A stretch of 64,000 nt of DNA from Inonotus obliquus. Lineage: Eukaryota > Basidiomycota > Agaricomycetes > Hymenochaetales > Hymenochaetaceae. The stretch is from assembly GCA_032164295.1 (NCBI GenBank), contig JAJHTX010000003.1:2108001-2172000 (forward strand). The letters are read 5' to 3'. The notes under the pieces are model-generated. The model was not told the origin of the DNA, made no database searches, and worked only from the letters and a program-made list of their open reading frames with translations. Below, in pieces: positions 32,442 through 45,266 of this stretch (positions are counted from its first letter, which is position 1; each line of letters begins with the position of its first letter). Both the position numbers and the translations under genes were made by a program.

Positions 32442-35400
32442 ATGGACGATGTCTGGGGCAATGCTTGGGCGCAGCCGGAGGAGGACGTTGCCCACAGCGT
32501 ACCCACCAAGTCAAAGCTCAACGATGTTCCCTCGTGGTCCTTTTCTTCTGCGGCAACCGGCAAGGAGGAGGAAGCTGACGTTGGACTGCCCTCATGGAGC
32601 ACAGGAGAGTTGAACTGGACAGAGCCTACAGGGCAGGCCTCTCTTTGGTCCACTGCCTCTGCTACCAATGACCTAGCTCTGGGAGCAGACGGATGGGGGA
32701 CAAGCACAGACCTCAATCCCAGCACACAGTTTCAAGCCATCGGCGTCACTGAGCAAACAGCCAGTGACTCACTACCACTGCATGACCCGGAGAACAATGA
32801 GACTCATAATAATGCCCATCAAAGCGAAGAGGGACCCTCGCGCGCTTTAACACCTGACTCTGCTGGGACGGTTACTTCAGTAATAAACGAGCACGTAGAC
32901 TCGTCTGGTGTGAAACCAGAATCAGCCTCGCCTCCGCCAGTATTATCGTCTGGATTTGAAGTTGTTTCTGATACCGATGCCCAAGATACATTTAGCTCGT
33001 TTGAGAGCGGAGGCTTGTCCGTTTCCGAATCAACTGACGAAAACATAATTACATGGGCTTCACCCGTGGCTACGTTTGATGATGGAAATGAAGAAGACGC
33101 ATGGGGTTCGGCATGGAAAGCCCCGGATTCAGTAATGACTGATGACGAGGGTCAAAAGGACGAGTGGACTATTGCGCGCGAGCAAAAGGCTCGAAAAGAT
33201 CGCACCGTGGTAAGGGCACATGAAGTGTTCCGAGGTCTCACAGCTGATGCATTTTGGTAGCCTCCAGAACTGCTCGCTGCTATCCTAGATAGACTCAACA
33301 GCTTGTCCGCAGAGCTGTGGACGGACAAAGACAAGCCTTCGTTTGACCAGGATATGAGAAATTGGAGGGATGGGATGGCTAATATTGCTAAACTGCACGT
33401 ATTCATCGTTTTCTTACAATTTTGATACTTTTAGATTAATCATCTTGTCCGACAGTGAGGAGATTATGGAAAGAGTTCTCCCAGAGATACCAGGACAACC
33501 GCCTATTCACTTTTCTAAATCCCACATTGCCAAAGCCATGGGCAAGAGCGTCAAGTTATCGAAGAACCTACCCATCGTACGCAACAGCCCTATGTCCCAT
33601 CTCTTCACAGCCAAGAGTTTGGCGGCTTGGGAACTGGCGGTGAAAAGTAGGACCGATCTACCCAAGGATGATATCCCTGTGGGGTGGAGGACAGTCGAAT
33701 TGGAGAAAACGGAAGAACCCAAAACGGCGCCGAAGGAAAGGAGGGCGAGTGGATTTCTGTCGTTCTTCAGCAAGCGTGCATCTGCTGTACCGTCTCCTGG
33801 TCTTCCAGAAAGCGGTACCGACTCAAAGAGGACTTCGCTTTCTCGCGAAGTCTCGTCAGATATGGTGTCACCATCTGCTGCCACGAGGAATAGTGTCGAT
33901 GCGAACTCATTGTCGAGCAAGATGCAGCAGTCCTCGTCTGTTTCAAGTTTAGCTTCGGCCCTGGCTGTTGGATCACCGACCACCACGACTCCTTCGACAG
34001 GACCGACTCCATCATCCCCTGCCCCTGCATCCGCCGGCCCTGTGCAACCATCGTATTCAGAACCTGCTTCGCAGCCGGCACCATCCGCCGTCTCTAGGTT
34101 CTTCAACAGATTTTCGAGTTCCAGATCTGACACGCGTTCTAGCTCATCAAGCCCTCGAAACTCTATGGCTCTGTCAACTGATGATCTTGAATTTCTGTCG
34201 GATATCGTGCCAAGCCATTCCGATGATACCGACGAAGATCAACAGTTGCAGTCTCTGACAGCTTTGGTAAATTCCCCAGCTCTCCCGACAAAGCTCCCAC
34301 CTCCTTTGGCACCCCCGCCCTTAGCCCCGCCACCTCGGTCATCTTCTGTGAGTCGGTCACACACACCACAGCCTCATGTTCAATCACAGGTGCATATTCG
34401 CAATTCATCTTCATCATCCGGCGCGAAGTCTGTCGATCCACTAGACGACCTCAGAAGTCTCACCGCCACACCTCCAGATAAACAATTTCATGTTGCACCG
34501 ACAAGCAGTAGAACCTCAGCAGCAACTGTACCACTCGCACTTCCCATTCCATTGTCCCCGACTTCCGTTGCATCCTTGTCGAAACCGCCAACACCATCCC
34601 CGCTATCTGGAGGCGCTACCCGTGCCACGCACTCGCGTACTTCTACTTCATCTTCCATCCGGTCCTTGACTGATCCTGCAATTTCATCAAGAGTCGTGAG
34701 CCCTCGTCCGGCGGAGCCTATACCAAGCAGCTCATCTCCGGTGAACTCTGGGATGACTAGCGCTGGCGTGTCCGTGATGACTGCAGTCAGCAATTCAAGT
34801 ATCCAGAATCGGCTGCAGACGAACTTCTCGCCTCTGTCGCCCGTTCCACCTCCACCAATTGAGAAGTCTCCGGATCGTGATTTACTTCGTCCCGGTGCTA
34901 ATCTTCTTGATGACATTGATGACTTCTCAGACTTCCAATCGTACGAAAGCTCCGCTGTGGCTTTGTCACAATCAAGTCATGCTATGGGGTCAGCCGTGTT
35001 TGACTCAAGCTTTGATGTACCACATGGGATGGCTTCGGCATCTAGCCCTGGCCCACCCCAGATAGATCTATTCGGCGACTTTGGGAGTTTCCTGCCTGAA
35101 TCGTCGACCAGTGCCCAAGTGTCGACCTTGCGCTCTCCCCCGACTTCACCTACGTCTCCTCCCATTGGGTCTGCAGGAGTGCCACCCCCACTTCCGAGGA
35201 AGCAGCCTCCAGCAAACATTAGCATGCTACATCTACGAAAGCCATCAGCGACGGACCACGACGCGACATCTCGTCTTCTCCAGCGCGCAGCAGCTCGTCC
35301 GGGACGCTGGCCGGCCCCTCCGTCCCCTATTCCTAATCCATTGCCTCCTCCGCCTTCTAGTAGTGCGAATTCAAGGACATCGACTTCCAACAAGTCGCTT

Positions 35401-35712
35401 CTTGAGCTCGACAGCGACGGTGCAGTCCAAGCTCCGGCCATGCCCGTGCGCTCTATTCCCTTGAAGCCTATAGCTGAGATTACGCCGTCCACTTTAACGC
35501 CATCGAAGGCGGCCAGCCCACCGCCCTTGTTGCCTCCTCCGGGATCAGGCTCAAAGGTGGCCCTGGCTGCGGAGACACCTCTTCTGGACTTCGGAGACAT
35601 CGTCCAGCCCATGCACCCTCCTGTCATAAAGCCACACCCGTCGGCTTCATCGGCAGGATCCACGAAGAGTGGTTTATCAGCTCAGGATTTATCCTTCTTT
35701 GATAGCATATAG
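32442..35712 (+). CDS. disordered protein with gamma-ear-type motifs (aftiphilin/Laa2-like idea)
   Basis: Exons are 32442-33209, 33261 to about 33396, and about 33436-35712. The product starts MDDVWGNAWAQPEED, repeats the theme with EDAWGSAWKAPDS, and has a folded-looking middle: PPELLAAILDRLNSLSAELW, then HFSKSHIAKAMGKSVKLSKN and SPMSHLFTAKSLAAWELAVK. The rest is very Ser/Pro-rich. Near the C-terminus stand DDIDDFSDFQ and LFGDFGSFLP. DFxDF and FGxF/FxxF motifs of this kind bind the gamma-adaptin/GGA ear in trafficking accessory proteins. A membrane-traffic role is therefore inferred, not shown. The second intron is ambiguous: either a GC donor at about 33395 with acceptor TTTTAG, or GTATTC with acceptor GTGAG. 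Confidence 0.75.
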
Positions 35713-36019
35713 TTTGTTTTGGAGTATTTATCTTCTTCCTACCATCATTCCCACCACGTTTTGGCAGACATTTCTTCGGCGGAAAATCAACATACTGTAG
35801 CGTAGCACATATTTTCCTCTACAATTTTCTCAGTTCTGTGCAGAAATGTTTCAGGCATATAAGTGTGGAAGAAAATTCCAGTAGGAGCGGACTCTTTGTT
35901 TGGGACGTAAGGTACGGCTATTGCCGGGGGTTCGATAATTGTTGAGAAATTCGAATATTTGTTCTAACTTCCAAGTCAACTACGCGCCCTATTGCGTGCC
36001 TTTCCTTCCATCTACCACC
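35713..36019. other. intergenic, Ste50/Ubc2 promoter
   Basis: A 307-bp gap between two plus-strand genes. It holds the 3' region of the first and the promoter of the next; no gene is seen. Confidence 0.5.
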
Positions 36020-38545
36020 ATGGCTCTCGACATAAGGGGAAACATGCTAGAGTGGGATGAGCATGACGTCCATCTGTGGCTCTCAAAGCTTGGTTTTCCG
36101 CAATATGAGGCCCAGATACGCGGTGCGTCGCATGCGTTTCGTTACATTCCCGACCATGTATCTCGTATTGACCTCGGTGATGTCCAGAACACCATATTGC
36201 GGGAGATATTCTCGCACAGCTCGACGCAGAGACGCTGAAGGAGATTGGGATAGCAACGCTCGGGCAGCGCCTAGCGATTCTCAAAGCCATCTATCATCTT
36301 AAAGTTGTTCAGGGTATTGAGATAGAGCCGGGGCAATATGTGCCGCCTTGTGAGTTTCAGTGTTCACGGTGATATAGCCTTTTAAATGTTTGCACCCTTA
36401 GCCGAGCAGGATGACCTGCAAGAGCCTCTGACCCTTGTCCGGTTGCACGAGGTCGTAAAGGACCAAGGTGTGTCATTACTCTCGGCGTTCGTAGCTCTCA
36501 ACTTCGCGCGTGCTCACGGTCTTTGATTTCTTGCGGGCTTTCAGGGGAGCGCTTGCGCGTTATGGAAGAAGAGAATAGGAGATTAAATGAAAATTTGAAC
36601 CAATGTATGGATGAACTGTTGCGAATAGCGGGGCAAGGTCGCTCAGGAGCAGTGAGTAGTCGTGCGAAATCATGTCTGCCGCCGTCGTTGGCAGCCGCAT
36701 ACCCAGCACTCGGTTCTGACAATATATGTAGCAGAATGACGACCGAACAGTACGGAAACAACCATCTTTCAAATGGGCACAATACAACAGAAATGCTCGC
36801 TCGCCCACGAAACAGGAGGCAAGCGCTGGACATTCCGACTCTCCGCATCCCTCGCCCCAACGATCCGAATATGACATGTCCAACGGACGATCTAACGCTG
36901 CGTACCACGCAAACCCAGAGCGCGCTGTTCCATCGCGCCAAGGAATTTACGGCGCACCATCCACATCGCCAGACACTAGTGCAGTACTGGCGAATCAGAC
37001 AAGTAGGCAATTAACGGCACGCCCGGATCCGCCATCTAGCAATCCTCCCACGAATATCAGTACCTCATCCGATAACCTCAAGAGCTTCAAAGTAAGCCTT
37101 GATGATCCGGCATGGAAGGTTCTGCCGGCTGCTCTGAAGAAATACAAGATAAATAACGATGACTGGCAAAACTATGCAATGTTTATTTGTTACGGGCAAA
37201 CTGGTACGAAATCTCAATAATGGAATGTCCTGAAAGTTAACCATTCTCTGTAGAGCGCTGCTTGAGTTATGATGAAAAGCCACTTCTCCTTTTCCAGAAA
37301 CTTAAAGACGCTAAGAAAAACCCAGTCTTTATGCTCAAGCATATTAAAGATATCCGATCACCTATTGTCGTGGCGCAACAGAAGCACGCGGCGCGGAAAG
37401 CGACGGAAGGCTCGTCGGCGAGCGGACGACCTTCGCATTCTCACACCCGATCTATGTCCAGACCGACTAAGCTTAACACCAGTACTCCTCCCAATCCCAC
37501 AGCGAACGGACAGTCCTCCTGGCCAGAGCTTATGTCACCTGCGACGGAGCAGAAAGATAAACTGGACGAACTTGGTGCGGACGCGAGCAAGTACCGAGCA
37601 GTCGGTGTATCAGGTCCTGGAGTTCAAGGCGGACATGAAAGTGAAAATGCGGAAACATCAACGAGTGTAGCACGCCAGGAAACAATCCAGGGAATATCAT
37701 ATGCCGTCGCCATATATCCATACATGGCAGAGCAAGAAGACGAGTTTGATGTTGTAGTGTGAGCTTCGAAAGTTTCCAACGTCCGTTCCTAGGCTGATTT
37801 AACCGACCAGTGGGGATACATTTATCATTCTCTCACGGGCTCGAGGGTGGTGGGTTGTACAGCGAGATCCAACAGGGAATGGCGTTCTCGATCCTGATAC
37901 GAGCAAGCAAGGATGGGTACCTGCTGGCTGCCTATTAGAGACAAATGTACCCGTCGCTTCGGCCATCGCAGAAGCTAACGCAGCGCGCGCTTCCGCAAAT
38001 GGCTCTCCCCCCTCATCTCCGGCATCGAAGACACCGATATTACCTCTCAGTATTCTTTCGACGAGCTTCCCAGGTGTTGCCCTCATGGATTACAGGAAGA
38101 AGGGCGACGAAGAATTGGACTTGCAAAAAGATGATCTACTCCGTGTCTTCAAGCGGTATAATCATTGGTCTTATGTAAGTCGTTTGGGAGTCGTATAAGA
38201 AACGGTTATCTAAACATCTTTCACAGGCGGTAAAGGAAGACGGGGGAGATCGTGGTTGGGTTCCGGTAAGTCTGACACTCTTACAATCGCCTATCACGGT
38301 TAACTATTTTGATGCAGTCATGGTTCATTGGGAAAGTGGCAAGCGTTGGGCAGGTTCCCTCCACACCATCAACATCAGTGCCTGCAAACGGTTCGTTATC
38401 GACTCAGGTGGCGCTCGATTCGGACTTCCGGTACGCGGGATCGGACGGTAATACAAATAGTGCCATCACCGCGAACCAAGTTTCGCCAATGTCATCAGCA
38501 TTTCCTCCCCCCTCTCAAGCGCAACACAGAACTGCTGTAGCATAA
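36020..38545 (+). CDS. ubc2: Ste50/Ubc2-type MAPK adaptor: SAM - RA - SH3 - SH3
   Basis: Exons 36020-36122, 36188-36349, 36402-36467, 36545-36651, 36732-37203 and 37254 onward, with three further introns, join in frame. The SAM domain comes first (WDEHDVHLWLSKLGFPQYEA, then DILAQLDAETLKEIG and LGQRLAILKAIY). A short coiled coil follows (GERLRVMEEENRRLNENLN). The Ras-association domain reads SFKVSLDDPAWKVLPAALKK to IKDIRSPIV. The first SH3 is YAVAIYPYMAEQEDEFDVVV to GWVPAGCL; the second is VALMDYRKKGDEELDLQKDD to GWVPSWFIG. Ste50 links the Ste11-type MAPKKK to membrane signals; in basidiomycetes the family (Ustilago Ubc2) has gained C-terminal SH3 domains, which fits here. Likely roles are mating and osmostress signalling. 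Confidence 0.93.
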
Positions 38546-39210
38546 TGATCTCATTCGCGCAGCTCTCCTGCACCTTTCATTGTCAAGTAACTCGTTTTCA
38601 TTCATTCATTCATAATAACGTCTGATAGTTACCATTGCACGATTCGTCTTTTCGCTTTCGCTTTGTTAATACGCTCATTATTTGATCCTTTTCCTTTTCC
38701 TGGAGAAGTTGGGTTGCTTGTGCTGTATCATTATATGCTGCCTAGTTTGTTCGTCAATTCCTCTCAATCGCTGCCTAGTCTGCAAATTCCCTCACTCCTC
38801 TCCTTACCCTCTTCAATGGATTGGCTTTCCTTCCCTTTTGTGTGATATAGTCGCTTCCTCTTTATTTTTTCCTCCTTCCAATGGCTCTGCACTCCTTCCG
38901 CTTTAGGCCTTACATGCTTCTCGGTTCTTCGTGCTCTTCTCATATACCTGCATGTGCCAACTCTGTATTACAATCTATTGAGCAATGCCGACGAAATCCC
39001 TCTCGCTTGATCTGAAACAACGACGGCTCTAATGTGCTGTTAGATCAACAGATTTGATCATCTCGGATCAATTGTGTTAAACGTCGCTCAACTAATCATT
39101 GGATCATTGTCCTTGCCGTATACAAGACAGTACGTATGATGGTCAACTACCTACCAGTAGGCAGAGCATTTACACTATATTAGGACTCTGATACGACTGG
39201 ATGATCGGAA
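38546..39210. other. convergent 3' region
   Basis: The space between the convergent Ubc2 and ankyrin genes is T/C-rich on the plus strand and contains ATTC repeats near 38598-38610. Nothing coding is supported. Confidence 0.5.
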
Positions 39211-42200
39211 TCAATACCAACTCGTGTTGTAGGCCAATTGGCATGATTCCTTCTCCAAAAGATCGCGCAACCTATAACTGTTCCCAAGGATTCCGTTCCA
39301 CATGTCATGCTTCTCTCGCGCTTCTGCTTCCGCTTCGTCAGGAATGTTATTGCCCTTCAAGAACTTTCGTTTGCGGTCGTAATCATCGAATTCCCGCTCA
39401 CGTTTCTTGTTAGCTTTTTCCAGGGAAGCGCGAACGGATTTCTGGACGTCAGCGAGATGTACTAGGTGCCTCCGTGCTGGACTCGCAGAGACGGCGGCTG
39501 AAATAAGCTTGAATGTCTTTTCACGATCGACAACGTTCTTATCTTCTTCCTTCGCGAGAATCTCGGTCGACTCGGTTGCAGAGCTTACTTTCTCAGAGAG
39601 GTAGGAGATGAAGGCTTCTAGCGCGTCTTTGAGCTGCGCATTCGCTGCTAGCTTCCCATCTCTCAGCAGGTTAGAGTGAACACCTTTGAGGAGGTTAAGC
39701 TCCGCGCCGAGGTCACGACCATTTGGTGGACTTATGCTTATTCTTTCCCCGTAATAGTTTTGGAATGCCGAAAGACCATTGTGTCGCAGTATAGAAGCTC
39801 CCGGATAATTTTCGTGTGTCCAACTCATCAAATACTTCGCCCAGGCTGCTTCCAGAACGGTTTCCCCCACACCGTTCTCCGAATAAAGCGCTTCTGAATC
39901 AGGGGCTGCATCGATAAGCAGAGACACGATTTTCGCGAAGCCGCTGTGTACGGCAGCGTGAAGAGGCATCGAGCCCTTTGCGTCACGTACAGTGAGACAA
40001 TCCTTGACTGCAGCAAATCCAGACTTCAAGAGCGTATTGACTACTTTGTGCTCGTTCCACAGTACAGCGGTCATCAACGGCTGAATTCAAACATTAGATA
40101 GGAACTATGTCGAATCGTGGAAAAAGGTTGAGCGTACCGTCTCCTCTGCCCCTCTGGTCACTTGCTTGAGAAGATGCGAATTGACATCGGCAGGGAGCCT
40201 CTCAAGGAAGTGCTTTAAGAGGTCTACATGACCGAAGCGACAGATAAGGTGGTAGACGTTCATGCTAGTGACATTATTGTTAATTCTTAATACAACAAGA
40301 GACATCAATGCTCATACCCTTTATTGTCAGTTTCTTCTGGTGAAAGCCCGTTTGCGAACAGGAAATCAAAGAATGCCAGCTCAAGGTCTTCGACTACGGC
40401 GAGATGCACTGGCGACCATCCTGTGAACGCAATACTTAACCAATATTCAGTCCATAAAGATCAGAATAGAGTTGGACACAGAATAATACTCACGAAGACT
40501 GCACGTATTTCTGCGCGGGGAACATCGATAGCAACTTCTTCGCCAAAGACAGCTTTTCCTTCTTCTGTGCGCCCACAATGACTGCCGTGAGCGCGTTTTC
40601 GCCTCGTCTATTTCCAGTGATCCCAAGAAGCCTGGGCAGCTGCTTGTCCAAATCATGAAGATTACGCAAAGCCTCCGCTCGATCGGTGGATTTTGTTTTT
40701 GAGTAATACTGATACGCTGCCAGAGGTCTAGGGCCACTGAGATACTCTAGGACTTTCTTCGAGTTGCTTATAACCGCGGTCCAAAGCAATGGGGTATCAA
40801 TTTGGTCTGAGCTCTCGGAGCGATTACCTTCGATATAACGAGCAAGATCCTTGCGCTTCTTTCCATGAACGGTCAATCCAAGGTAGAGCTTGCTTGTATT
40901 TGGAGTAGGTTGCGCGTCATCCTCAGATGGGAGAAGCTGTGTCAGATCTAAACCATGTCCGTTGCGCCTGATAACTTCGTCCACAAGCTCCGGTGAGTCG
41001 CTCTGGATTGCAGCGAGAAGACAGTTCGTGCTAGGCTCCTCAGGCTCCGGGAGGTGCTGCATCATGTCACAGATACAGACAAATGCCTCAAGGTCACCGG
41101 AGCGGCAGGACTGGTACACTACTGATCCAGCACGAATTACCTCTGTGCCTTCGCGATTCGGACGGCTAGCGACTGAAACATCGAGAAGAAACTTAGGCGA
41201 GATGTCGCACTGTACTGCGGAACCACGAGCAGCCAAGTCCATGATCGATCCAGGAGCACAGTCGTTCGAATCAGATTCTTCATCAGAATTGCATATGGTT
41301 GAGTTGGAGTCAGAATCCTCGTCTTCTACACAAAAGTCAATCTCATTGGAAAGATACATAGAATGCATTAATGTTCTTACCCAGCACGATATTGGTAATG
41401 TCTAGGCGCTTGTTGGTCGTATCATCTTTTGGTTTGTACTGTGCCGTTGCAATTGAAAGAATAACTCGCGCGGTGTCCCACTTGCGAGCCAGGATAGCGA
41501 CCGAAAGGGGAGTATGGGTGCCTCCATCCGTATCCTCCTTAGTCTGCACAGTAATCCGAAGCGGAGGTTTATCGGATTTACTACCTTTGCGTAGGAGACA
41601 TAGCTCCTCTACACGGGCGCTGTTTCCTGTCCAACACGCCTCGAACAGATCGTCATATTGATCCAGCAGCTGCTGAGGAACAACTACTCCGCTCCAGTAA
41701 CGTCCACTGATGAAAGCATATTGCGTGCGGATCTTTTGTTTTTCCTGGCTCTTGGAAGCCGGAGTCAAAGGCGATGGTGGCTTCGGGGCTTCCGAAAAGT
41801 TCGCGAATATTTGGCTATACGTCTGCGCTCCGACACTCTCAAGCAGATTCTTCATCTCTCGGAAATAGGCCAACGAAGATCGGATGTCCGAAAGCTTTTT
41901 CCGCTCCTCTCGTTCCTTTTCTTCTGTGTAACTTGTACGCATGGACGGATCGTTTCCATTTCCCCTCGTGAATTGTTCGACTTTCTCTTTCAACACCTTA
42001 CGCGCCTCCGCAAAAGTCTTGACGTGCTCCATCTCCTGAGTAAGCTGAGGGCTCGAAGGACTACGTTCCTTCTCTAGTTTGGCTAGGTCATCTTCAAACA
42101 TCACTAGCTGCCTGACTATGAAGTCGAGTATGCTTAGTCGGACTCGTTCGTCGTACCTTCCAGATTTGAAATAGTCCATGATAGGAACGGACACCTGCGC

Positions 42201-45200
42201 CCCGAGTTTCACGAGTGGGACTGTCAAGAGGCTCTGGTATCTTAACGCTGCCTCGACTGGCGAATAAACATCGCGCAGGTAGTCGAGTTCATGTGGTTTG
42301 TCAGTCCCGTAATACCAATTGTCTCTCCTATTCGGACTAGAGGAAACACTTAGATCTTCTTTCCGTCTATCATGCAAGGAAATTCACGTACACCATATTC
42401 TTGGCCTTTTGGATGTCCGCTGCGGTCACTTTAACTTTCGCTCCGTACCCTAGCAAGAGGGCGGCAACAGAGTAGCTGCCCATTGCGATAGCAGACACAA
42501 GAGGGTAGACAATGCTTTGGGTGGCGAGGGGTACATTGATTACAGCGACTGCGCTTGGGTCCGAGCGAAGAACTTGTTCTACGAGACGTGTCCTGCCGGA
42601 GAGGACCAAGACATGGAATATCGACAATAGGCGCTCATCTGCTTGTGTACATGTGGCTCCTGCGCGGATAAGCTGATCGATAATCTCCTCTGCACGTGTG
42701 TCATCCGAAGTGAGAGTTGTCAGCGCAAGTGGATGGAGTATATGTGCCTGGTAATTGTTTGATTTTGTTGCAAGCTTTGGATCTGCACCGGCATTCAAGA
42801 GCGCTTGGATACAACCCTTGGAACCAGAAACTATGGCGTAATCGAGGGGTGTGAAGGCGAGGTCCCAATCCGCAAGATTCATGTCAAGGATATCCGGCGT
42901 GTCCACGTTGTCTTCAGGAATATCCGCATCGGCTTCAGGCTCGTTTCCTCCTTTTTTCTCCTTCTCCCTGTTCTTGTTTATATCTTCAGCTTCATCTTCG
43001 GACTCATCAGTGGACCAGTCATCATCGCTGCTTGGGAGTTCTACGTCGCTCTCTTCCCCACTCCCATCCTTTGAATTGGTGTCACCCTCCTTGGTCTTTG
43101 CCTCTTCCTCCTTTGCCTTCTCTTCGTTAAGTGCACAGCGAATGATCATTTTCTCTATAACTCCCGATAGGCCCATTTGCGCGGCGACATGCAGAGCAGT
43201 GCGACCATCTGCAAGTCGCGCGGTCATGCGAGATCCAGCATCGATCAGATCGGCACATATATCCTCCACAGCGCAGAGGGTGGCAGCTTGCAACGCTGTA
43301 CGCCCGACATGGTCACGTCTGTTGATATCGACCTCACCGGAGGCGATCAACTGCTGGACTGCACCGCGGTCTTTCGCCACGATAGCTGCGAAAAGCTTCT
43401 CGGTTGGACCCAGATACGCGAGCTCGCTCCACTCGCCGATATCAATCGGATTGAAGCTCCCGGTCATACTCTGACGTCCAGGATCTTCCTCGATGAACCT
43501 TGGCAAAGTGTAAACGCATGTCAAATCTATAAGCAGAAGGAGACTGACGAGATGCGCCCAGTAATATAGGTCTTGTCCTCTTCCTCCTGAAGCGCTTTTT
43601 CTTCATCGGTCTCAGGGGAAGGGCAATATTCGCAGAGATCTTCAATGCATTCTTTCATCGTTCCAAAGAAAGCGACATGGCGGTGGAGTCTCCTATCCTT
43701 ATTCTTCGGATTGAAAGTAGCTGAATGTTCCATTAGTATCTCCAAATGCAGCAAAACCTGCGTCCTCACAATTGATCCCCAAGTCGGTCTGATAAACTAG
43801 CTTTTCGATGCGTTGTGCAGTCCAACCAGGGCCGTAGGGTATATGCATTTGAGCGACGTCGTAATCATTCATGTCGATTCCAGCAATTTCCTCTTCCGCC
43901 TTCAGGTCACCCTTACGCTTTCGGCGCATACGGCGGGTGTAGATTGTTCTATTCCTCATGCGGCTGCGGAGCTCACGACGCGACTCAAGGTAGGAAACGC
44001 GGGTTTCCGGATTCGCGAGTTTCTCCAGCACGAGTAAACGAGCGAGCCCTGAAATACGGTTAAGAGAGCGCTCGTATATCTGCTCGAAATCCTGTCAGCC
44101 AGGAACTAGAAAACAGGTTCTTAAGATCGACTAACAGTTGGATCGACATCGAATCGCCTTAGATCAGGAACGAATACTTCAAATCCACGCGACGCGTACT
44201 TCGCTAGCCGAACCTCATAAGACGGAGAGCGGCGCGTCATGTCAACAGTGTTAGCCTGACGCATGAGAGCAACAATGGAGCGCGGGTTCGCGAGGATGCG
44301 TGAACCATCATAACCGACGCAGGACGCGTCGACGTCAAATCCAGCCAAAATTTCCGCCGGAGATTGATACCTTCGCATTGATCAGTTGGCACAGGTGCGA
44401 TAAGGTATTTCAGACTTACAGGCGCAAAACGATTTGAACGGAACGGTAAGGGTATTGCGCTACAGGTCAATCAGCGCGGGTCGTCCATTATGCTAATTGT
44501 GAATACATACAATGAATGGAAATCGCATGCTTGGTTCGAACGCAAGTAACATCCCACGGCACAGAATCGCGAACTGCCTCATAGATTTGATTTATTTTGA
44601 CTTCGGCCTAGCTTGCGTCAGCACCTGCGTACACATTGACCATTAGAGTTCTGTTTACCTGCTCGGCATTGAGACCCCACAGAAAGAGGTCGATATCCGA
44701 GGTTGGGTACGCTGAGGAATGGTAAAATTTGCGTATCGTCCTTCTTGACTCTTTTTCGGCTGGGGACAGAGGTAGAAGGCAGCCGAGAACCGAGCCACCG
44801 CCAGCGATAACATTATTCCAGTCCGTGAGCTGTGAGAGCGCTCCTTCGGTGAATATGTTCCAGTTGCGCTGAAAATCCTGCAGGCTGTCCGACACGCATG
44901 GATCAAAATCTTTGCGACGTTTGATGGCTGGAAGAGGGAATACGTGTTTTGCAGAGAGGTCCTCCTCGTCTTTGAGGACACGGGCGCGAGTCAAACGAAT
45001 ACCAGACTCCTCACGAGCCTCAAAGACACTGATGAGACCCACATACGGATTCGCGAGATGGTAGTTCTTGCGATCTTGTGCAAACAGGCGGCGCAGTTCG
45101 GCCTCTTTCTCGATAGACGGCTTGAGTACGGAATCCAGAGAGACGCCGGGCTGCTTTGGTAAAGCGGCGACGCGGTTGAGAAAAGCCTGAGCTTCAGGCG

Positions 45201-45222
45201 CTTGATTGACAGAAAAATCCAT
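39211..45222 (-). CDS. giant ankyrin protein with nucleotidyltransferase-like N-terminus
   Basis: About twelve exons give roughly 1,850-1,900 residues. Exon 1 begins MDFSVNQAPEAQAFLNRVAA and holds IAGGGSVLGCLLP, then about 30 residues later YPTSDIDLFLWGL. A GS loop followed by DxD is the hallmark of the polymerase-beta-type nucleotidyltransferase fold. Next come VPWDVTCVRTKHAISIH, YPYRSVQIVLRLYQSPAEIL, AGFDVDASCVGYDGSRILAN and SPSYEVRLAKYASRGFEVFV. After a basic linker and GPGWTAQRIEKLVYQTDLGI, ankyrin repeats begin (GRTALQAATLCAVEDICADL, GRTALHVAAQMGLSGVIEKM, FTPLDYAIVSGSKGCIQALL) with a long acidic insert, a second ankyrin set (GWSPVHLAVVEDLELAFFDF, GSMPLHAAVHSGFAKIVSLL) and a Lys/Arg/Glu-rich C-terminus. 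All junctions I traced keep frame, two using GTCAGT or GTACGT donors. Enzyme activity is inference. Confidence 0.88.
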
Positions 45223-45259
45223 TGTGGTTTGAGGGTATCAACATTGTTCGCGTCCGTCC

Positions 45260-45266
45260 TTTTATA
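45260..45266 (-). promoter_or_regulatory. TATA box of the ankyrin/nucleotidyltransferase gene
   Basis: TATAAAA on the minus strand lies only 38-44 nt upstream of the start codon, implying a very short 5' leader. Confidence 0.6.

Noticed and set aside
33507..34133. 208-codon minus-strand frame inside the Ser/Pro-rich exon
   Set aside because: Reverse complement of a biased coding sequence; the plus-strand gene explains it.
38580..38910. Plus-strand frames after Ubc2 as a small gene
   Set aside because: T/C-rich 3' region with overlapping frames and no conserved texture.
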